Below are positions 1 to 8,935 of a stretch of DNA of 64,000 nucleotides, piece after piece. The position numbers and the translations under genes are program-made. Position 1 is the stretch's first letter, and every line of letters begins with the position of its first letter. Below the pieces are notes generated by a model. It was not told where the DNA came from and did no database searches. It saw only the letters and a list, made by a program, of their open reading frames with translations. Source of the DNA: Pelagerythrobacter aerophilus (GTDB taxonomy: Bacteria > Pseudomonadota > Alphaproteobacteria > Sphingomonadales > Sphingomonadaceae); assembly GCF_003581645.1 (NCBI RefSeq), contig NZ_QXFK01000014.1, positions 372,001-436,000 of the forward strand. Direction: 5' to 3'.

Positions 1-477
1 GCTGTTGGCGCTGTCTTCCGACTGGGCGCGGGCCATCGCGACGGTGCCGCGCAAGTGCGGCATCGGATTGAATTCTTCCTCCAGATCGGGGAGCTGGGAA
101 CCGCCCTGCCCCGTTCCCGTCGGGTCGCCCGTCTGCGCCATGAAGCCGTCGATCACGCGGTGAAAGATCACGCCGTCGTAGAACCCCTGCCGGGCGAGCG
201 TTTTGACCCGCTCCACATGGTTGGGGGCCCAGCTCGGCATCAGGCGGATCGCGACGCGCTGTCCGGTCGAGAGGTCGAGCAGAAGGATGTTCTCCCGATC
301 TTCCTCGACGTTGTAATTGATCGGCGCGTAGACCGGCGCGGCCGCTGCTTGCGCAGTGGCATCCTCCTCCATCGCAGCCGCGGAGTCTTCCAGCGCATCG
401 TCGTCCTGTGCGGCGGCGACGGTGGGGGCGGCAATAAGCGACAGTAGGGCGCCGGCGGCAATCAGGCGTCTGATCAT
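1..477 (-). CDS. Peptidyl-prolyl cis-trans isomerase, cyclophilin type (3' end outside window)
   Basis: Translation from the ATG at 477 gives 159 residues that run off the left edge, so the C-terminus is missing. A signal peptide covers about residues 1-23 (basic start, Ala/Leu core, AAAQ cleavage region). An acidic, Ala-rich linker follows, then the cyclophilin core. The catalytic FHRVIDGFMAQTGDPTG stretch, with the conserved Arg, is at residues 105-121. Cyclophilins speed prolyl isomerisation during folding; the signal peptide points to the periplasm. It lies 98 bp downstream of coaD on the same strand and may share that operon. The family call is firm; the substrate is unknown. Confidence 0.93.
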   Translation of the reverse strand, partial: MIRRLIAAGALLSLIAAPTVAAAQDDDALEDSAAAMEEDATAQAAAAPVYAPINYNVEEDRENILLLDLSTGQRVAIRLMPSWAPNHVERVKTLARQGFYDGVIFHRVIDGFMAQTGDPTGTGQGGSQLPDLEEEFNPMPHLRGTVAMARAQSEDSANS

Positions 478-575
478 GAGTATTCCGTCTTTCAGGCAGC
501 TTCGGCGGCAGCGTCTAGCGCCGGGGGACTGTCGGTTCAATGAATGATGCGCAGCGGGATATTTCAAAGGAGCGG

Positions 576-1099
576 TCAGTAATCCCCCCGACGCCCGATC
601 TTCTCCACCCGCGCGATTACCTCGTCACAGACGGCGGGGCTGACGAAGGGTGAGATGTCGCCGCCGAACAGCGCGATCTCCTTGACCAGCTTCGACGCGA
701 TCGGTTGGAGGGAGACGTCGGCCATCAGGAACACCGTCTCGATCTCGTCGTCAAGCTGCTGGTTCATGCCGGCCATCTGGTATTCGTATTCGAAGTCCGC
801 CACAGCCCGCAGGCCGCGTACGATCATGCTCGCGCCCTGCGTCCGTGCGAACTTCATCAACAGCGCATTGAACCCGACCACGTCGACGTTGCCGAGCCCG
901 AGCGAGGCGACCTCGCGCCGCACCATCTCCATCCGCTCTTCGGGTGAGAACATCGGGTTCTTCGACGGATTGGTCGTCACCCCGATGATCAACCGGTCGA
1001 CCAGCTTCGCCCCGCGCCGAATGATATCGGCATGCCCGAGCGTGATCGGGTCGAATGTGCCCGGATAGACGCCGATGCGCTCCGAATCGTTCTTGGGAC

Positions 1100-1103
<4 letters not shown>
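576..1103 (-). CDS. coaD: Phosphopantetheine adenylyltransferase
   Basis: 175 residues, slightly longer than the usual 160-170. CoaD transfers AMP from ATP to 4'-phosphopantetheine to give dephospho-CoA, the fourth step of CoA synthesis, in the cytoplasm. The N-terminal YPGTFDPITLGH segment (about residues 13-24) carries the nucleotidyltransferase T/HxGH motif, and an ISPFVSP segment near the C-terminus matches the second nucleotide-binding loop. The start is GTG, overlapping the ispA stop codon as GTGA, so the two genes are probably translationally coupled. A panB gene for the same pathway lies far away at 40.8 kb. Confidence 0.95.
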
Positions 1104-2008
<905 letters not shown>

Positions 2009-2009
2009 G

Positions 2010-2261
2010 TCAGCCGTCCGCGCCGAACGGTGCCGTTCCGCGCGGCTGGCCGTCGGGCCCGGTCACGATCTTCTCGATCCGTGCCTGCGCTGCATCGAGC
2101 CGCGCCTGGCAGTGCCGGCGCAACTGCTCGCCGCGTTCGTAGAGCGTGATCGAATCGTCGAGCGGCACTTCGCCGCCCTCCAGCTTCCTTACGATCTCTT
2201 CCAGCGCGCGGAGCGCATCTTCGAAGGACATTTCGGCGATTTCAGGCGCAGCCTCGGTCAT
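2010..2261 (-). CDS. xseB: Exodeoxyribonuclease VII small subunit
   Basis: 83 residues, the usual XseB length. With XseA (not in this window) it forms the exonuclease that degrades single-stranded DNA to oligonucleotides. The protein shows the characteristic short helical pair: SFEDALRALEEIVRKLEGGEVPLD, then a YERGEQLRRHCQARL segment. A longer open frame reaches 2423, but residues upstream of the ATG at 2261 do not resemble the family and run into the purL upstream region, so that ATG is used. It is the first gene of xseB-ispA-coaD and is divergent from purL. Confidence 0.92.
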   Translation of the reverse strand: MTEAAPEIAEMSFEDALRALEEIVRKLEGGEVPLDDSITLYERGEQLRRHCQARLDAAQARIEKIVTGPDGQPRGTAPFGADG

Positions 2262-2343
2262 GACGCGGGAGCATTGGCGGGCACTCCCCGCTTGGTCAAG
2301 GCGACAGGCGGGGGAGAAGGCGGATGATGTGGATTCATTTCTG

Positions 2344-2425
2344 AGTCCCGGCGAAGGCCGAGACCTCGTGTTATCGATCGAAGCGCGGGTGGCCTGAGGC
2401 CCCTTGCCTTCGCAGGGGGCCACCG
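2344..2425. repeat. Intergenic imperfect palindromes between xseB and purL
   Basis: The divergent xseB-purL gap holds a GTCCCGGCGAAGGCC segment resembling short palindromic repeats of sphingomonads. It also holds a hairpin, GGCCCC/GGGGCC, at 2398-2421 with a loop of about 12 bases. Resemblance to known REP families is from memory. No clear sigma-70 promoter is visible for either gene. Confidence 0.35.
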
Positions 2426-2473
2426 CGGATGTAGGACTGGCGGCGCGGGCATACCAAGGCTAAGGGCGCGCGC

Positions 2474-4732
2474 ATGGCTACTCCCGAGTCTCGCACCATG
2501 TCCGCGATCACCCCCGAAGTCGTCGAGCAGCACGGCCTCAGCCCCGAGGAATACGAGCGCGTCCTGCACGCGCTGGGCCGCGAGCCGAACCTCGTCGAAC
2601 TCGGCATATTCTCCGTCATGTGGTCCGAGCACTGCTCGTACAAGAGCTCGCGCATCCATCTGAAGAAGCTGCCGACCGAGGCACCGTGGGTCATCTGCGG
2701 GCCCGGCGAAAACGCGGGCGTGATCGACATCGGCGACGGCCAGGCCGCGATCTTCAAGATGGAGAGCCATAACCACCCGAGTTACATCGAGCCCTACCAA
2801 GGCGCGGCAACCGGCGTCGGCGGCATCCTGCGCGACGTGTTCACGATGGGCGCGCGGCCGGTAGCAAACATGAACGCGCTGCGCTTCGGCCGGCCCGACC
2901 ACCCGAAGATGAAGCACCTGGTACAGGGCGTCGTCGCGGGCATCGGCGGCTACGGCAACTGCGTGGGCGTGCCAACGGTGGGTGGGGAGACGAACTTCCA
3001 TCCGGCCTACGACGGCAACATCCTCGTCAATGCGATGACCGTGGGCGTCGCGGATAGCGACAAGATTTTCTACTCGGCCGCGACGGGCGTCGGCAATCCG
3101 ATCGTCTATGTTGGCTCCAAGACCGGACGCGACGGCATCCACGGCGCGACCATGGCGAGCGCGGACTTCGGCGATGACGCAGACGCCAAACGCCCCACGG
3201 TGCAGGTCGGCGATCCGTTCACCGAAAAGCTGCTGATCGAAGCCTGCCTCGAGCTGATGGCGACCGACGCGATCGTCGCGATCCAGGACATGGGCGCTGC
3301 GGGCCTCACCTCCTCCAGCGTCGAAATGGCGACCAACGGCAAGGCCGGCATCCGGCTCGACATGAACCAGGTGCCCTGCCGCGAAGAGGGCATGACGCCC
3401 TACGAAATGATGCTGAGCGAGAGCCAGGAGCGGATGCTCATGGTCCTCAAACCTGGCCGCGAGCAGCAGGCCGAGGAAATCTTCCGCAAGTGGGAGCTCG
3501 ACTTCGCGGTTATCGGCGAAGTCACCGACACGCAGCACATGGTGCTGGAGTTCGACGGCGAGGTCGTGTGCGACATCCCGCTCGGCCCGCTCGCCGCCGA
3601 CGCGCCGCTCTACGACCGCCCGGCGATGAACCGCGAGGACTACAAGGCCTGGGCACAGATCAAGCCGCTCGCCGACCTACCCGAGAGCGCAGACGTCGGC
3701 GCGGATCTGCTGAAGCTGATGGCCTGCCCCGACCTCGCCTCGCGCCGCTGGATCGCCGAGCAATACGACAGCCAGGTCGGTGCCGACACGCTCCAGACTG
3801 GCGGCGACGCCGGCGTGGTCCGGGTCCACGGCACTCGCAAGGCGCTGGCGATGACCACCGACTGCACGCCGCGCTATTGCTACGCCGACCCCTACGAGGG
3901 CGGCAAACAGGCGATCGCCGAAGCCTATCGCAACCTCTGCGCGGTCGGCGCGCGGCCGCTAGCGGTGACCAACTGCCTCAACTTCGCCAATCCGCAGCGG
4001 CCCGAGATCATGGCCCAGTTCACCGGCTGCCTCGAAGGCATGGGCGACGCCTGCCGCGCGCTCGATTTCCCGATCGTGAGCGGCAACGTCAGCCTCTACA
4101 ACGAGAGCAAGGCGACCGGCGGCGGCAGCGCGATTCTTCCGACCCCGGCAATCGGCGGCGTCGGTGTGATCGAGGACTACGGCCGCATGATGACGATGCC
4201 GTTCAAGAACGAGGGCGACGTCATCTACCTCGTCGCGGCGGAATATTGGGCCAAACCGGACCCGACGCGCTCGCATCTCGGCCAGTCGCTGTGGCTGCGC
4301 GAGATTCACGGCCGCGACGAAGGTCGCACGCCGCCCACCGACCTGACCATCGAGCGCAACGCGGGCGAGATTGTGCGCCAGCTCATCGCCGACGGGCTGG
4401 TCAACGCCGTGCACGACGTTTCCGACGGCGGCCTCGCCGTCGCGCTGGCGGAGATGGCGCTCGCGGGCGGTATCGGCGCCGAGGTCGGCGGCAACGACGC
4501 CTACACCGCGGCGCAGTGGTGGTTCGGTGAGGATCAGGGCCGTTATGTCGTGACCGTGCCCGATACCGACGCGCTCAACCAAGCACTCGCCAAGGGCACC
4601 GAGAACGCCGAGACCGCGATGATCGGTTTCCGCCGCCTCGGCACCGTCGGTGGCGACAAGCTGCTGGGCGTTTCGCTGGCCGATCTGCGCGAGGCGCATC
4701 AGAGCTTCTTCCGCGACTGGATGGAGAGTTAG
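2474..4732 (+). CDS. purL: Phosphoribosylformylglycinamidine synthase, large (synthetase) subunit
   Basis: 752 residues, the size of the small PurL that works with separate PurQ and PurS. It converts FGAR, ATP and glutamine-derived ammonia to FGAM in purine synthesis. The [11 protein letters not shown] motif sits at 49-59, with KMESHNHPS and GVGGILRD following, and a duplicated AIRS-like architecture in the second half. An alternative start is the in-frame ATG at 2498 ([11 protein letters not shown]). PurQ and PurS are not in the window. Several long open frames on both strands across this gene are GC-driven shadows. Confidence 0.96.
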   Translation: MATPESRTMSAITPEVVEQHGLSPEEYERVLHALGREPNLVELGIFSVMWSEHCSYKSSRIHLKKLPTEAPWVICGPGENAGVIDIGDGQAAIFKMESHNHPSYIEPYQGAATGVGGILRDVFTMGARPVANMNALRFGRPDHPKMKHLVQGVVAGIGGYGNCVGVPTVGGETNFHPAYDGNILVNAMTVGVADSDKIFYSAATGVGNPIVYVGSKTGRDGIHGATMASADFGDDADAKRPTVQVGDPFTEKLLIEACLELMATDAIVAIQDMGAAGLTSSSVEMATNGKAGIRLDMNQVPCREEGMTPYEMMLSESQERMLMVLKPGREQQAEEIFRKWELDFAVIGEVTDTQHMVLEFDGEVVCDIPLGPLAADAPLYDRPAMNREDYKAWAQIKPLADLPESADVGADLLKLMACPDLASRRWIAEQYDSQVGADTLQTGGDAGVVRVHGTRKALAMTTDCTPRYCYADPYEGGKQAIAEAYRNLCAVGARPLAVTNCLNFANPQRPEIMAQFTGCLEGMGDACRALDFPIVSGNVSLYNESKATGGGSAILPTPAIGGVGVIEDYGRMMTMPFKNEGDVIYLVAAEYWAKPDPTRSHLGQSLWLREIHGRDEGRTPPTDLTIERNAGEIVRQLIADGLVNAVHDVSDGGLAVALAEMALAGGIGAEVGGNDAYTAAQWWFGEDQGRYVVTVPDTDALNQALAKGTENAETAMIGFRRLGTVGGDKLLGVSLADLREAHQSFFRDWMES

Positions 4733-4742
4733 GGTCCGCTGC

Positions 4743-4796
4743 CACACCCGAAGAACCGGCTTCGACAAGCTCGACCCGAATGCGTAAAGGGGTGTG
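4743..4796. repeat. Inverted repeat in purL-downstream spacer
   Basis: Arms CACACCC (4743-4749) and GGGTGTG (4790-4796) enclose a CTTCGACAAGCTCGACC segment of the kind seen in dispersed bacterial palindromic repeats. There is no T-run, so it is not a clear intrinsic terminator. It lies between the purL stop and the ribosome-binding site of the next gene. Confidence 0.35.
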
Positions 4797-4827
4797 CTAG
4801 GTGCGGTAACGGGAGGGGAGCCCTGGA

Positions 4828-5298
4828 ATGGCGCGCACGATTGTCATCGCATGGCTCGTCGCCGGGACGCTCGACATCATCTCGGCTTTCGTCTTTGCCG
4901 GAATGGCGGGTGCCACACCCACGCGAGTCCTGCAATTCGTCGCCAGCGGTCCGTTTGGCGACGGGATGTACGAGAGCGCAGTCGGGGCGTCGCTGGGGCT
5001 GCTGACCCATTTCGCGATCATGCTGGCGATGGCGGCTGCCTACGTCGCGATCGCGCCGAATTTCTCCGCGGTGCTGCGCCATCCGATCGTGGCCGGGCTG
5101 CTCTACGGCCTGCTGCTGTGGGTGATCATGTACTGGATCGTCCGCCCGCTGCGCTGGCCCGAACTGTGGCCGCCGGAAGCTTATACGGGAGATAGCGTAA
5201 GCGAGATCGCATGGAGCGTCGGCAACGCGCTATTCTCGCACTGCATCCTGGTGGGCATTCCGATCGCCTGGATCACGGCTCGCTCGCAGCGGGTATGA
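4828..5298 (+). CDS. Conserved membrane protein of unknown function
   Basis: 156 residues with four predicted membrane helices, near residues 4-24, 55-75, 85-105 and 130-150. The layout resembles the small YagU/DUF1440-type inner-membrane proteins, but that is only a similarity in shape. A strong GGGAGGGGAG ribosome-binding site lies 7 bp before the ATG. Its stop codon overlaps the start of a 25-codon open frame (5295). No catalytic residues can be picked out. Confidence 0.75.
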   Translation: MARTIVIAWLVAGTLDIISAFVFAGMAGATPTRVLQFVASGPFGDGMYESAVGASLGLLTHFAIMLAMAAAYVAIAPNFSAVLRHPIVAGLLYGLLLWVIMYWIVRPLRWPELWPPEAYTGDSVSEIAWSVGNALFSHCILVGIPIAWITARSQRV

Positions 5299-5372
5299 GC
5301 AAGCCCGATGCTGCCATGCCCGAACATGCGCTGAGGAAGAAGCCGATGGAGCAAATCATCAACTGGCTGTAG
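5295..5372 (+). CDS. Possible 25-residue peptide coupled to the upstream membrane protein
   Basis: An open frame of 25 codons starts with an ATG overlapping the preceding stop (ATGA) and ends in TAG. It encodes a charged peptide ending MEQIINWL. Translational coupling is the only argument for expression, and it could be chance. It fills the gap before the ferric-reductase-like gene. Confidence 0.25.
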   Translation: MSKPDAAMPEHALRKKPMEQIINWL

Positions 5373-5397
5373 CACCAGCAACAGAGGGAAACGGGGC

Positions 5398-5970
5398 ATG
5401 CACACGCGCTGGCCGATGTGGTTCGGACTGGTGGCAGGGCTGGCTGCTGTCGCGACCGGCTTTGCCTGGGGCGAAACCGCGCAGGAACAATGGCAGCTTG
5501 CGACCCGCTACACCGCGCGCGTCGGCTTTCCGTTGCTGATCCTTGCCTACATCTCGCGTCCGCTGCACCAGCTTGCGCCGAACGGTTTCACCCGGGCCGC
5601 GCTCGCGCGGCGGCGGTGGATCGGCCTTGGTTTCGCGTGCAGCCACACTGTCCATCTCATCTCGTTGACGATGGCCTTTCGGCTGGCCGGCGAGACGCCA
5701 TCGGCGGTTACGCTTGTCGGTGGCGGCTTGGCCTATGCCCTGCTCTACGCAATGGCGCTGACCTCGAGCAACGCCGCGCAGCGCGCGATGGGGCGCTGGT
5801 GGAAGCGGCTGCACCGCTTCGGCATTCACTATCTGTGGCTGATCTTCGCCCAGAGCTACCTTGGGCGCGTATTCAATCCCGACACGATGTGGATCGGGGC
5901 AATCTTCGGCAGCATCGCCCTTGCCGCGGCGGGCGTTCGTTTCGCCGCCTGGCTGAAAAGCCGATCGTAA
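5398..5970 (+). CDS. Ferric reductase-like transmembrane protein (MsrQ/YedZ type)
   Basis: 190 residues with about six hydrophobic segments. Histidines suited to haem b ligation lie in helices (SHTVHLISL near residue 82 and HRFGIHYLW near 140), the pattern of the ferric reductase-like/MsrQ domain. Such proteins pass electrons across the inner membrane; MsrQ feeds the periplasmic methionine sulfoxide reductase MsrP. No msrP is present here, so the partner is unknown. A GAGGGA ribosome-binding site precedes the ATG by about 8 bp. Domain call is good, exact function uncertain. Confidence 0.75.
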   Translation: MHTRWPMWFGLVAGLAAVATGFAWGETAQEQWQLATRYTARVGFPLLILAYISRPLHQLAPNGFTRAALARRRWIGLGFACSHTVHLISLTMAFRLAGETPSAVTLVGGGLAYALLYAMALTSSNAAQRAMGRWWKRLHRFGIHYLWLIFAQSYLGRVFNPDTMWIGAIFGSIALAAAGVRFAAWLKSRS

Positions 5971-6013
5971 GACCGGATCACCGCCTTCCAACGAAGGCGG
6001 ACACACAAGTCCG

Positions 6014-6853
6014 CTATGCGGCAAGCTTCTCCGTTAGTTCCTTGCCGAGCAGATCATAGGGATCGACACCCTCGCTGCGCCACACCTCGTGGCAGTGGCG
6101 ATACCATTTCGGCTCGGTGATCCGCAGCTTCTGTCGCGCGTCCTGCAGGTCCATGGCGAGCAGTTCACGGACCGACATCTCGACAATCGAGGGGCAGGCC
6201 TTGCCGATCCGATGCGCCTCGCGCACCGCGCGGTAGACCGGCGCCTTGCTCTTGACCTGCTTCTTGATGTTGAGCGCGCCGGCGTAGCCGAGCAGCAGAT
6301 GCCCGTGGCTCGGGCTCTGCCCGTGGGTGAACAGCAGCACGCACTGCTCGCCCAGCGCATCGCGGCCGTAGCCGGTGAGGACATGCATCAGGTCGTGCGT
6401 ATCGCGCTGGCGAAAACCATACCACTCGATCAGATCACCGTACTTCGGCCGGCCCATCTTGTCCGATTCGGCGACGAGGCCCGCAGCGGTCAGCCCCTCG
6501 CGCTCCATAAACTCGATATAGGCATGCGCCACGCTGCCGGCGGGCAGTCGCCGCAGTGCATCGTGGTCGTCGAGGATCGGTGGCAGGAAAGGCTCGTTCG
6601 CGCGCAATTCCTCGCCCTCTGCGCTCAGTGTCAGCGCACGGGCCCGCGGCAGGAAGGTCTCCGACGGCAGGGCTTCATAGATGTGGAAGACCTGCTCGGT
6701 GTCCTCCTTGTCCTTCAACAGCTCGCGGAAGTGATGAAGCGCCTTGCCGACGTCGCGCCTGACCTCGGGCCGCACCGGATTGCGGAACAGCGTGCCGTCG
6801 CTCGCGCAGGCGGCGTTCGGGTCGGCATGCTGCAGGGTCTGCACTTCGGTCAT
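6014..6853 (-). CDS. Coq4-family ubiquinone biosynthesis protein
   Basis: 279 residues from the ATG at 6853; a TTG ten codons upstream (6883) is possible but lies inside a palindrome. Coq4 proteins have been linked to ring modification or assembly in coenzyme Q synthesis. The hallmark HDLMHVLTGYGRDALGE stretch (His-Asp-x2-His with a Glu 12 residues on) falls at about 153-169 and forms the metal-binding site of the family. No other ubi genes are adjacent. A short hairpin and a TGACA/TGTCA palindrome lie just upstream. Confidence 0.85.
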   Translation of the reverse strand: MTEVQTLQHADPNAACASDGTLFRNPVRPEVRRDVGKALHHFRELLKDKEDTEQVFHIYEALPSETFLPRARALTLSAEGEELRANEPFLPPILDDHDALRRLPAGSVAHAYIEFMEREGLTAAGLVAESDKMGRPKYGDLIEWYGFRQRDTHDLMHVLTGYGRDALGEQCVLLFTHGQSPSHGHLLLGYAGALNIKKQVKSKAPVYRAVREAHRIGKACPSIVEMSVRELLAMDLQDARQKLRITEPKWYRHCHEVWRSEGVDPYDLLGKELTEKLAA

Positions 6854-6868
6854 CGCGTCGCCCTTTAC

Positions 6869-6882
6869 TGACACGCCTGTCA
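6869..6882. promoter_or_regulatory. Inverted repeat TGACA-N4-TGTCA before the Coq4-like gene
   Basis: A 5-bp perfect inverted repeat with a 4-bp spacer is centred about 22 bp upstream of the ATG at 6853. Sites of this shape are typical of TetR- or MarR-family operators. No such regulator is encoded next to it, so the role is inferred only. Confidence 0.3.
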
Positions 6883-6921
6883 ATGTAGCATTTCAGTTGC
6901 AAATTGAAAGCTAGTTCTGGT

Positions 6922-6941
6922 GGTCTCACCATCGTGAGTCC
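6922..6941 (-). terminator. Hairpin downstream of serB
   Basis: GGACTCAC and GTGAGACC (read on the minus strand) form an 8-bp stem with one mismatch around a GATG tetraloop, 28 bp after the serB stop. There is no U-tract, so it may be a weak or Rho-assisted terminator, or an RNA-stabilising end. Confidence 0.35.
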
Positions 6942-6968
6942 CACACAGAACGCGGAGCAGTTCGCGCC

Positions 6969-7853
6969 CTACCCGCTCACCCATTCCTCATGCGGGATGC
7001 CGAGCAGTTCCAACACTGCCGTCAGATCCCCCCGATCGATCCACCCGTCCGCCGCCTTCCGCGCTTTCGGCTTGGCGCGGTAGGCCAGACCCCAGGTCGC
7101 GGCGCGCAGCATCGGGATGTCGTTCGCTCCGTCCCCGGCGGCAAGGCTGATCGCGTCGGGGCCGATCTTCGCCGCCTCCTCGCGCAGCACGCGCTCCTTC
7201 ACCGAACTGTCGGTGATCGCGCCCGCGAGCGCGCCGGTGAGCTTGCCATCGGCGACCGCGAGCCGGTTACCGACGACTTGCTCGAAACCGATGTCCTCCG
7301 CCACCGGGTCGGCGAAATGATGGAAGCCGCCGGTCACCAGGACGGTGCGGCAGCCTTTCGCCTTCAGCGTCGCGACGAGCGTTCTCGCGCCATCCATCGG
7401 CCGAATGCGCTCGGTCAGGCAAGTCGTGATCGTCTCTTCCGAAAGGCCGGCGAGCAGCCCGACCCGTTCGGCAAGCGCGCTGGCGAAGTCGAGCTCCCCC
7501 TGCATCGCCCGCTCGGTGATCGCCGCGACACGGTCCTTGAACCCGGCGAAGTCGGCCAGCTCGTCGATGCATTCCTGCCCGATCATAGTCGAGTCCATGT
7601 CCGATACGAACAGGTCGGGCACGGCGATCTCGCGGGCCGAGACGAGTAGGTCGGCAGGCGTGAAATGCTCGTCGAGAATCGCACGGAGTGCCGCTGCGTC
7701 GCCTTCGGGCAATCCGATTTCCAGCACGTCACTGCAGAAGTCGAGCATCTGCGCTACGGCCACCCGCATCCCTTCGCGCTCGAGCGCAGCAGTGGCGCGA
7801 TCGAGGCGCGTTTCAAGGTGTACCGGGTCTGCTATCAGCCGGGCGATGAGCAC
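6969..7853 (-). CDS. serB: Phosphoserine phosphatase
   Basis: 294 residues from the GTG at 7853, the length usual for alphaproteobacterial SerB with an N-terminal regulatory region. It removes phosphate from O-phosphoserine in the last step of serine synthesis. The HAD motif DMDST (nucleophile Asp) is at 85-89; [15 protein letters not shown] supplies motif II and [10 protein letters not shown] (240 onward) motif III. A longer frame reaches 7991 with an ATG at 7901 but would run deep into miaA. The chosen start overlaps the miaA start by 8 bp in the opposite direction. Confidence 0.93.
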   Translation of the reverse strand: MLIARLIADPVHLETRLDRATAALEREGMRVAVAQMLDFCSDVLEIGLPEGDAAALRAILDEHFTPADLLVSAREIAVPDLFVSDMDSTMIGQECIDELADFAGFKDRVAAITERAMQGELDFASALAERVGLLAGLSEETITTCLTERIRPMDGARTLVATLKAKGCRTVLVTGGFHHFADPVAEDIGFEQVVGNRLAVADGKLTGALAGAITDSSVKERVLREEAAKIGPDAISLAAGDGANDIPMLRAATWGLAYRAKPKARKAADGWIDRGDLTAVLELLGIPHEEWVSG

Positions 7854-8805
7854 CGCAAATTCTCCGAAATCCCGCCGCGAACGGCCGCCGGTGGCGCTCA
7901 TCGCAGGGCCGACCGCGAGCGGCAAGAGCGATCTCGCCGTGCGCCTCGCGCATGCGCTGGGGGAGCGCGGGCGACCGGCTGCGGTGATCAACGCCGACAG
8001 CGCGCAGGTCTATCGCGACTTGCGCGTGCTCAGCGCGCGGCCCTGCGAAGAAGAGATGGCCGGCGTGCCGCATCGGCTGTTCGGCGCGTGGGACGGGGCC
8101 GAAGCCTGCTCAGCAGCCGACTGGGCCGCGCGCGCGAAAGTCGAGATCACCGAGATGCACGCGCGAGACGGCGTGCCGATCCTGGTCGGGGGGACCGGGC
8201 TCTACCTGCGCACCCTGATCGACGGGATCGCGCCCGTGCCGCCGATCGCACCCGAAGTCCGCGAAGCCGTCCGTGCCATGCCGGTGAGCGAAGCACATGC
8301 AGAGCTGTCGGCGCTCGATCCCGAACGCGCAGCGCAGCTCGCTCCGGCCGATACGACGCGCGTCGCCCGGGCGCTCGAAGTCGTCCGATCGACGGGCCGC
8401 ACGCTCGCGCACTGGCAGATGCTCCGCGAAGGCGGGATCGAGGGGGCGGTCACGCTCCATCCGCTGGTCCTGCTGCCCGATCGTTCGTGGCTCTACGAAC
8501 GCTGCGACAGGCGCTTCGAGGCGATGATCGAATCGGGCGCGGTAGAGGAAGTCGAGGCGCTGCTGGCGCGCGGGCTCGATCCGATGCTGCCCGTCATGCG
8601 TGCGATCGGCGTGCGCGAGATCGCCGCATGGCTGGCGAATGAGCTCTCTCGCGAGGAGATGATCGCCGCCGGGCAGCAGGCCACGCGCAATTACGCCAAG
8701 CGGCAGTACACCTGGTTCCGTCGCCAGCCTCCGCAAGAATGGATGCGCACCGAGTCACTTCGGAATGATATCGAGGCTCAATTCGCATCATTGTTTCACC
8801 AATAG
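7846..8805 (+). CDS. miaA: tRNA dimethylallyltransferase
   Basis: 319 residues. MiaA adds a dimethylallyl group to A37 of tRNAs that read UNN codons. The P-loop GPTASGKS is at 21-28, [11 protein letters not shown] just after, [14 protein letters not shown] near 120, and the C-terminal [14 protein letters not shown] binding segment near 285-298. The ATG at 7846 lies inside the serB coding start (head-to-head overlap), so its promoter must lie within serB. The ilvB leader begins right after its stop codon. Confidence 0.95.
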   Translation: MSTANSPKSRRERPPVALIAGPTASGKSDLAVRLAHALGERGRPAAVINADSAQVYRDLRVLSARPCEEEMAGVPHRLFGAWDGAEACSAADWAARAKVEITEMHARDGVPILVGGTGLYLRTLIDGIAPVPPIAPEVREAVRAMPVSEAHAELSALDPERAAQLAPADTTRVARALEVVRSTGRTLAHWQMLREGGIEGAVTLHPLVLLPDRSWLYERCDRRFEAMIESGAVEEVEALLARGLDPMLPVMRAIGVREIAAWLANELSREEMIAAGQQATRNYAKRQYTWFRRQPPQEWMRTESLRNDIEAQFASLFHQ

Positions 8806-8808
8806 CTC

Positions 8809-8900
8809 TTGACATATCATATTCTGTCGCATAGGCGGGCCGAAGTGAAAAGTTTGGCCCGGCGCGAATACCCCCTCCGCGCCGGGTCGATCTTTTTTCG
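8809..8900 (+). promoter_or_regulatory. ilvB leader with terminator hairpin and competing stem (probable attenuator)
   Basis: A TTGACA hexamer at 8809-8814, just after the miaA stop, could be a -35 element; no good -10 is seen. Downstream, CCCGGCGCG (8858-8866) pairs with CGCGCCGGG (8878-8886) in a 9-bp GC stem, followed six bases later by six T residues (8893-8898). CGGGCC (8836-8841) can instead pair with GGCCCG (8856-8861), which takes up the left arm of the terminator. Two exclusive structures ahead of an acetolactate synthase gene suggest attenuation. No ATG-initiated leader peptide is found, so this could simply be the miaA terminator. Confidence 0.5.
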
Positions 8901-8935
8901 GCGTATGACGAAGTTGAGAAGGAAAGGGTCGGACA

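Noticed and set aside
2258-3538. 426-codon minus-strand open frame across xseB and purL
   Set aside because: It is antisense to purL, whose motifs are clear. Its His/Arg/Asp-rich composition is typical of GC-driven shadow frames.
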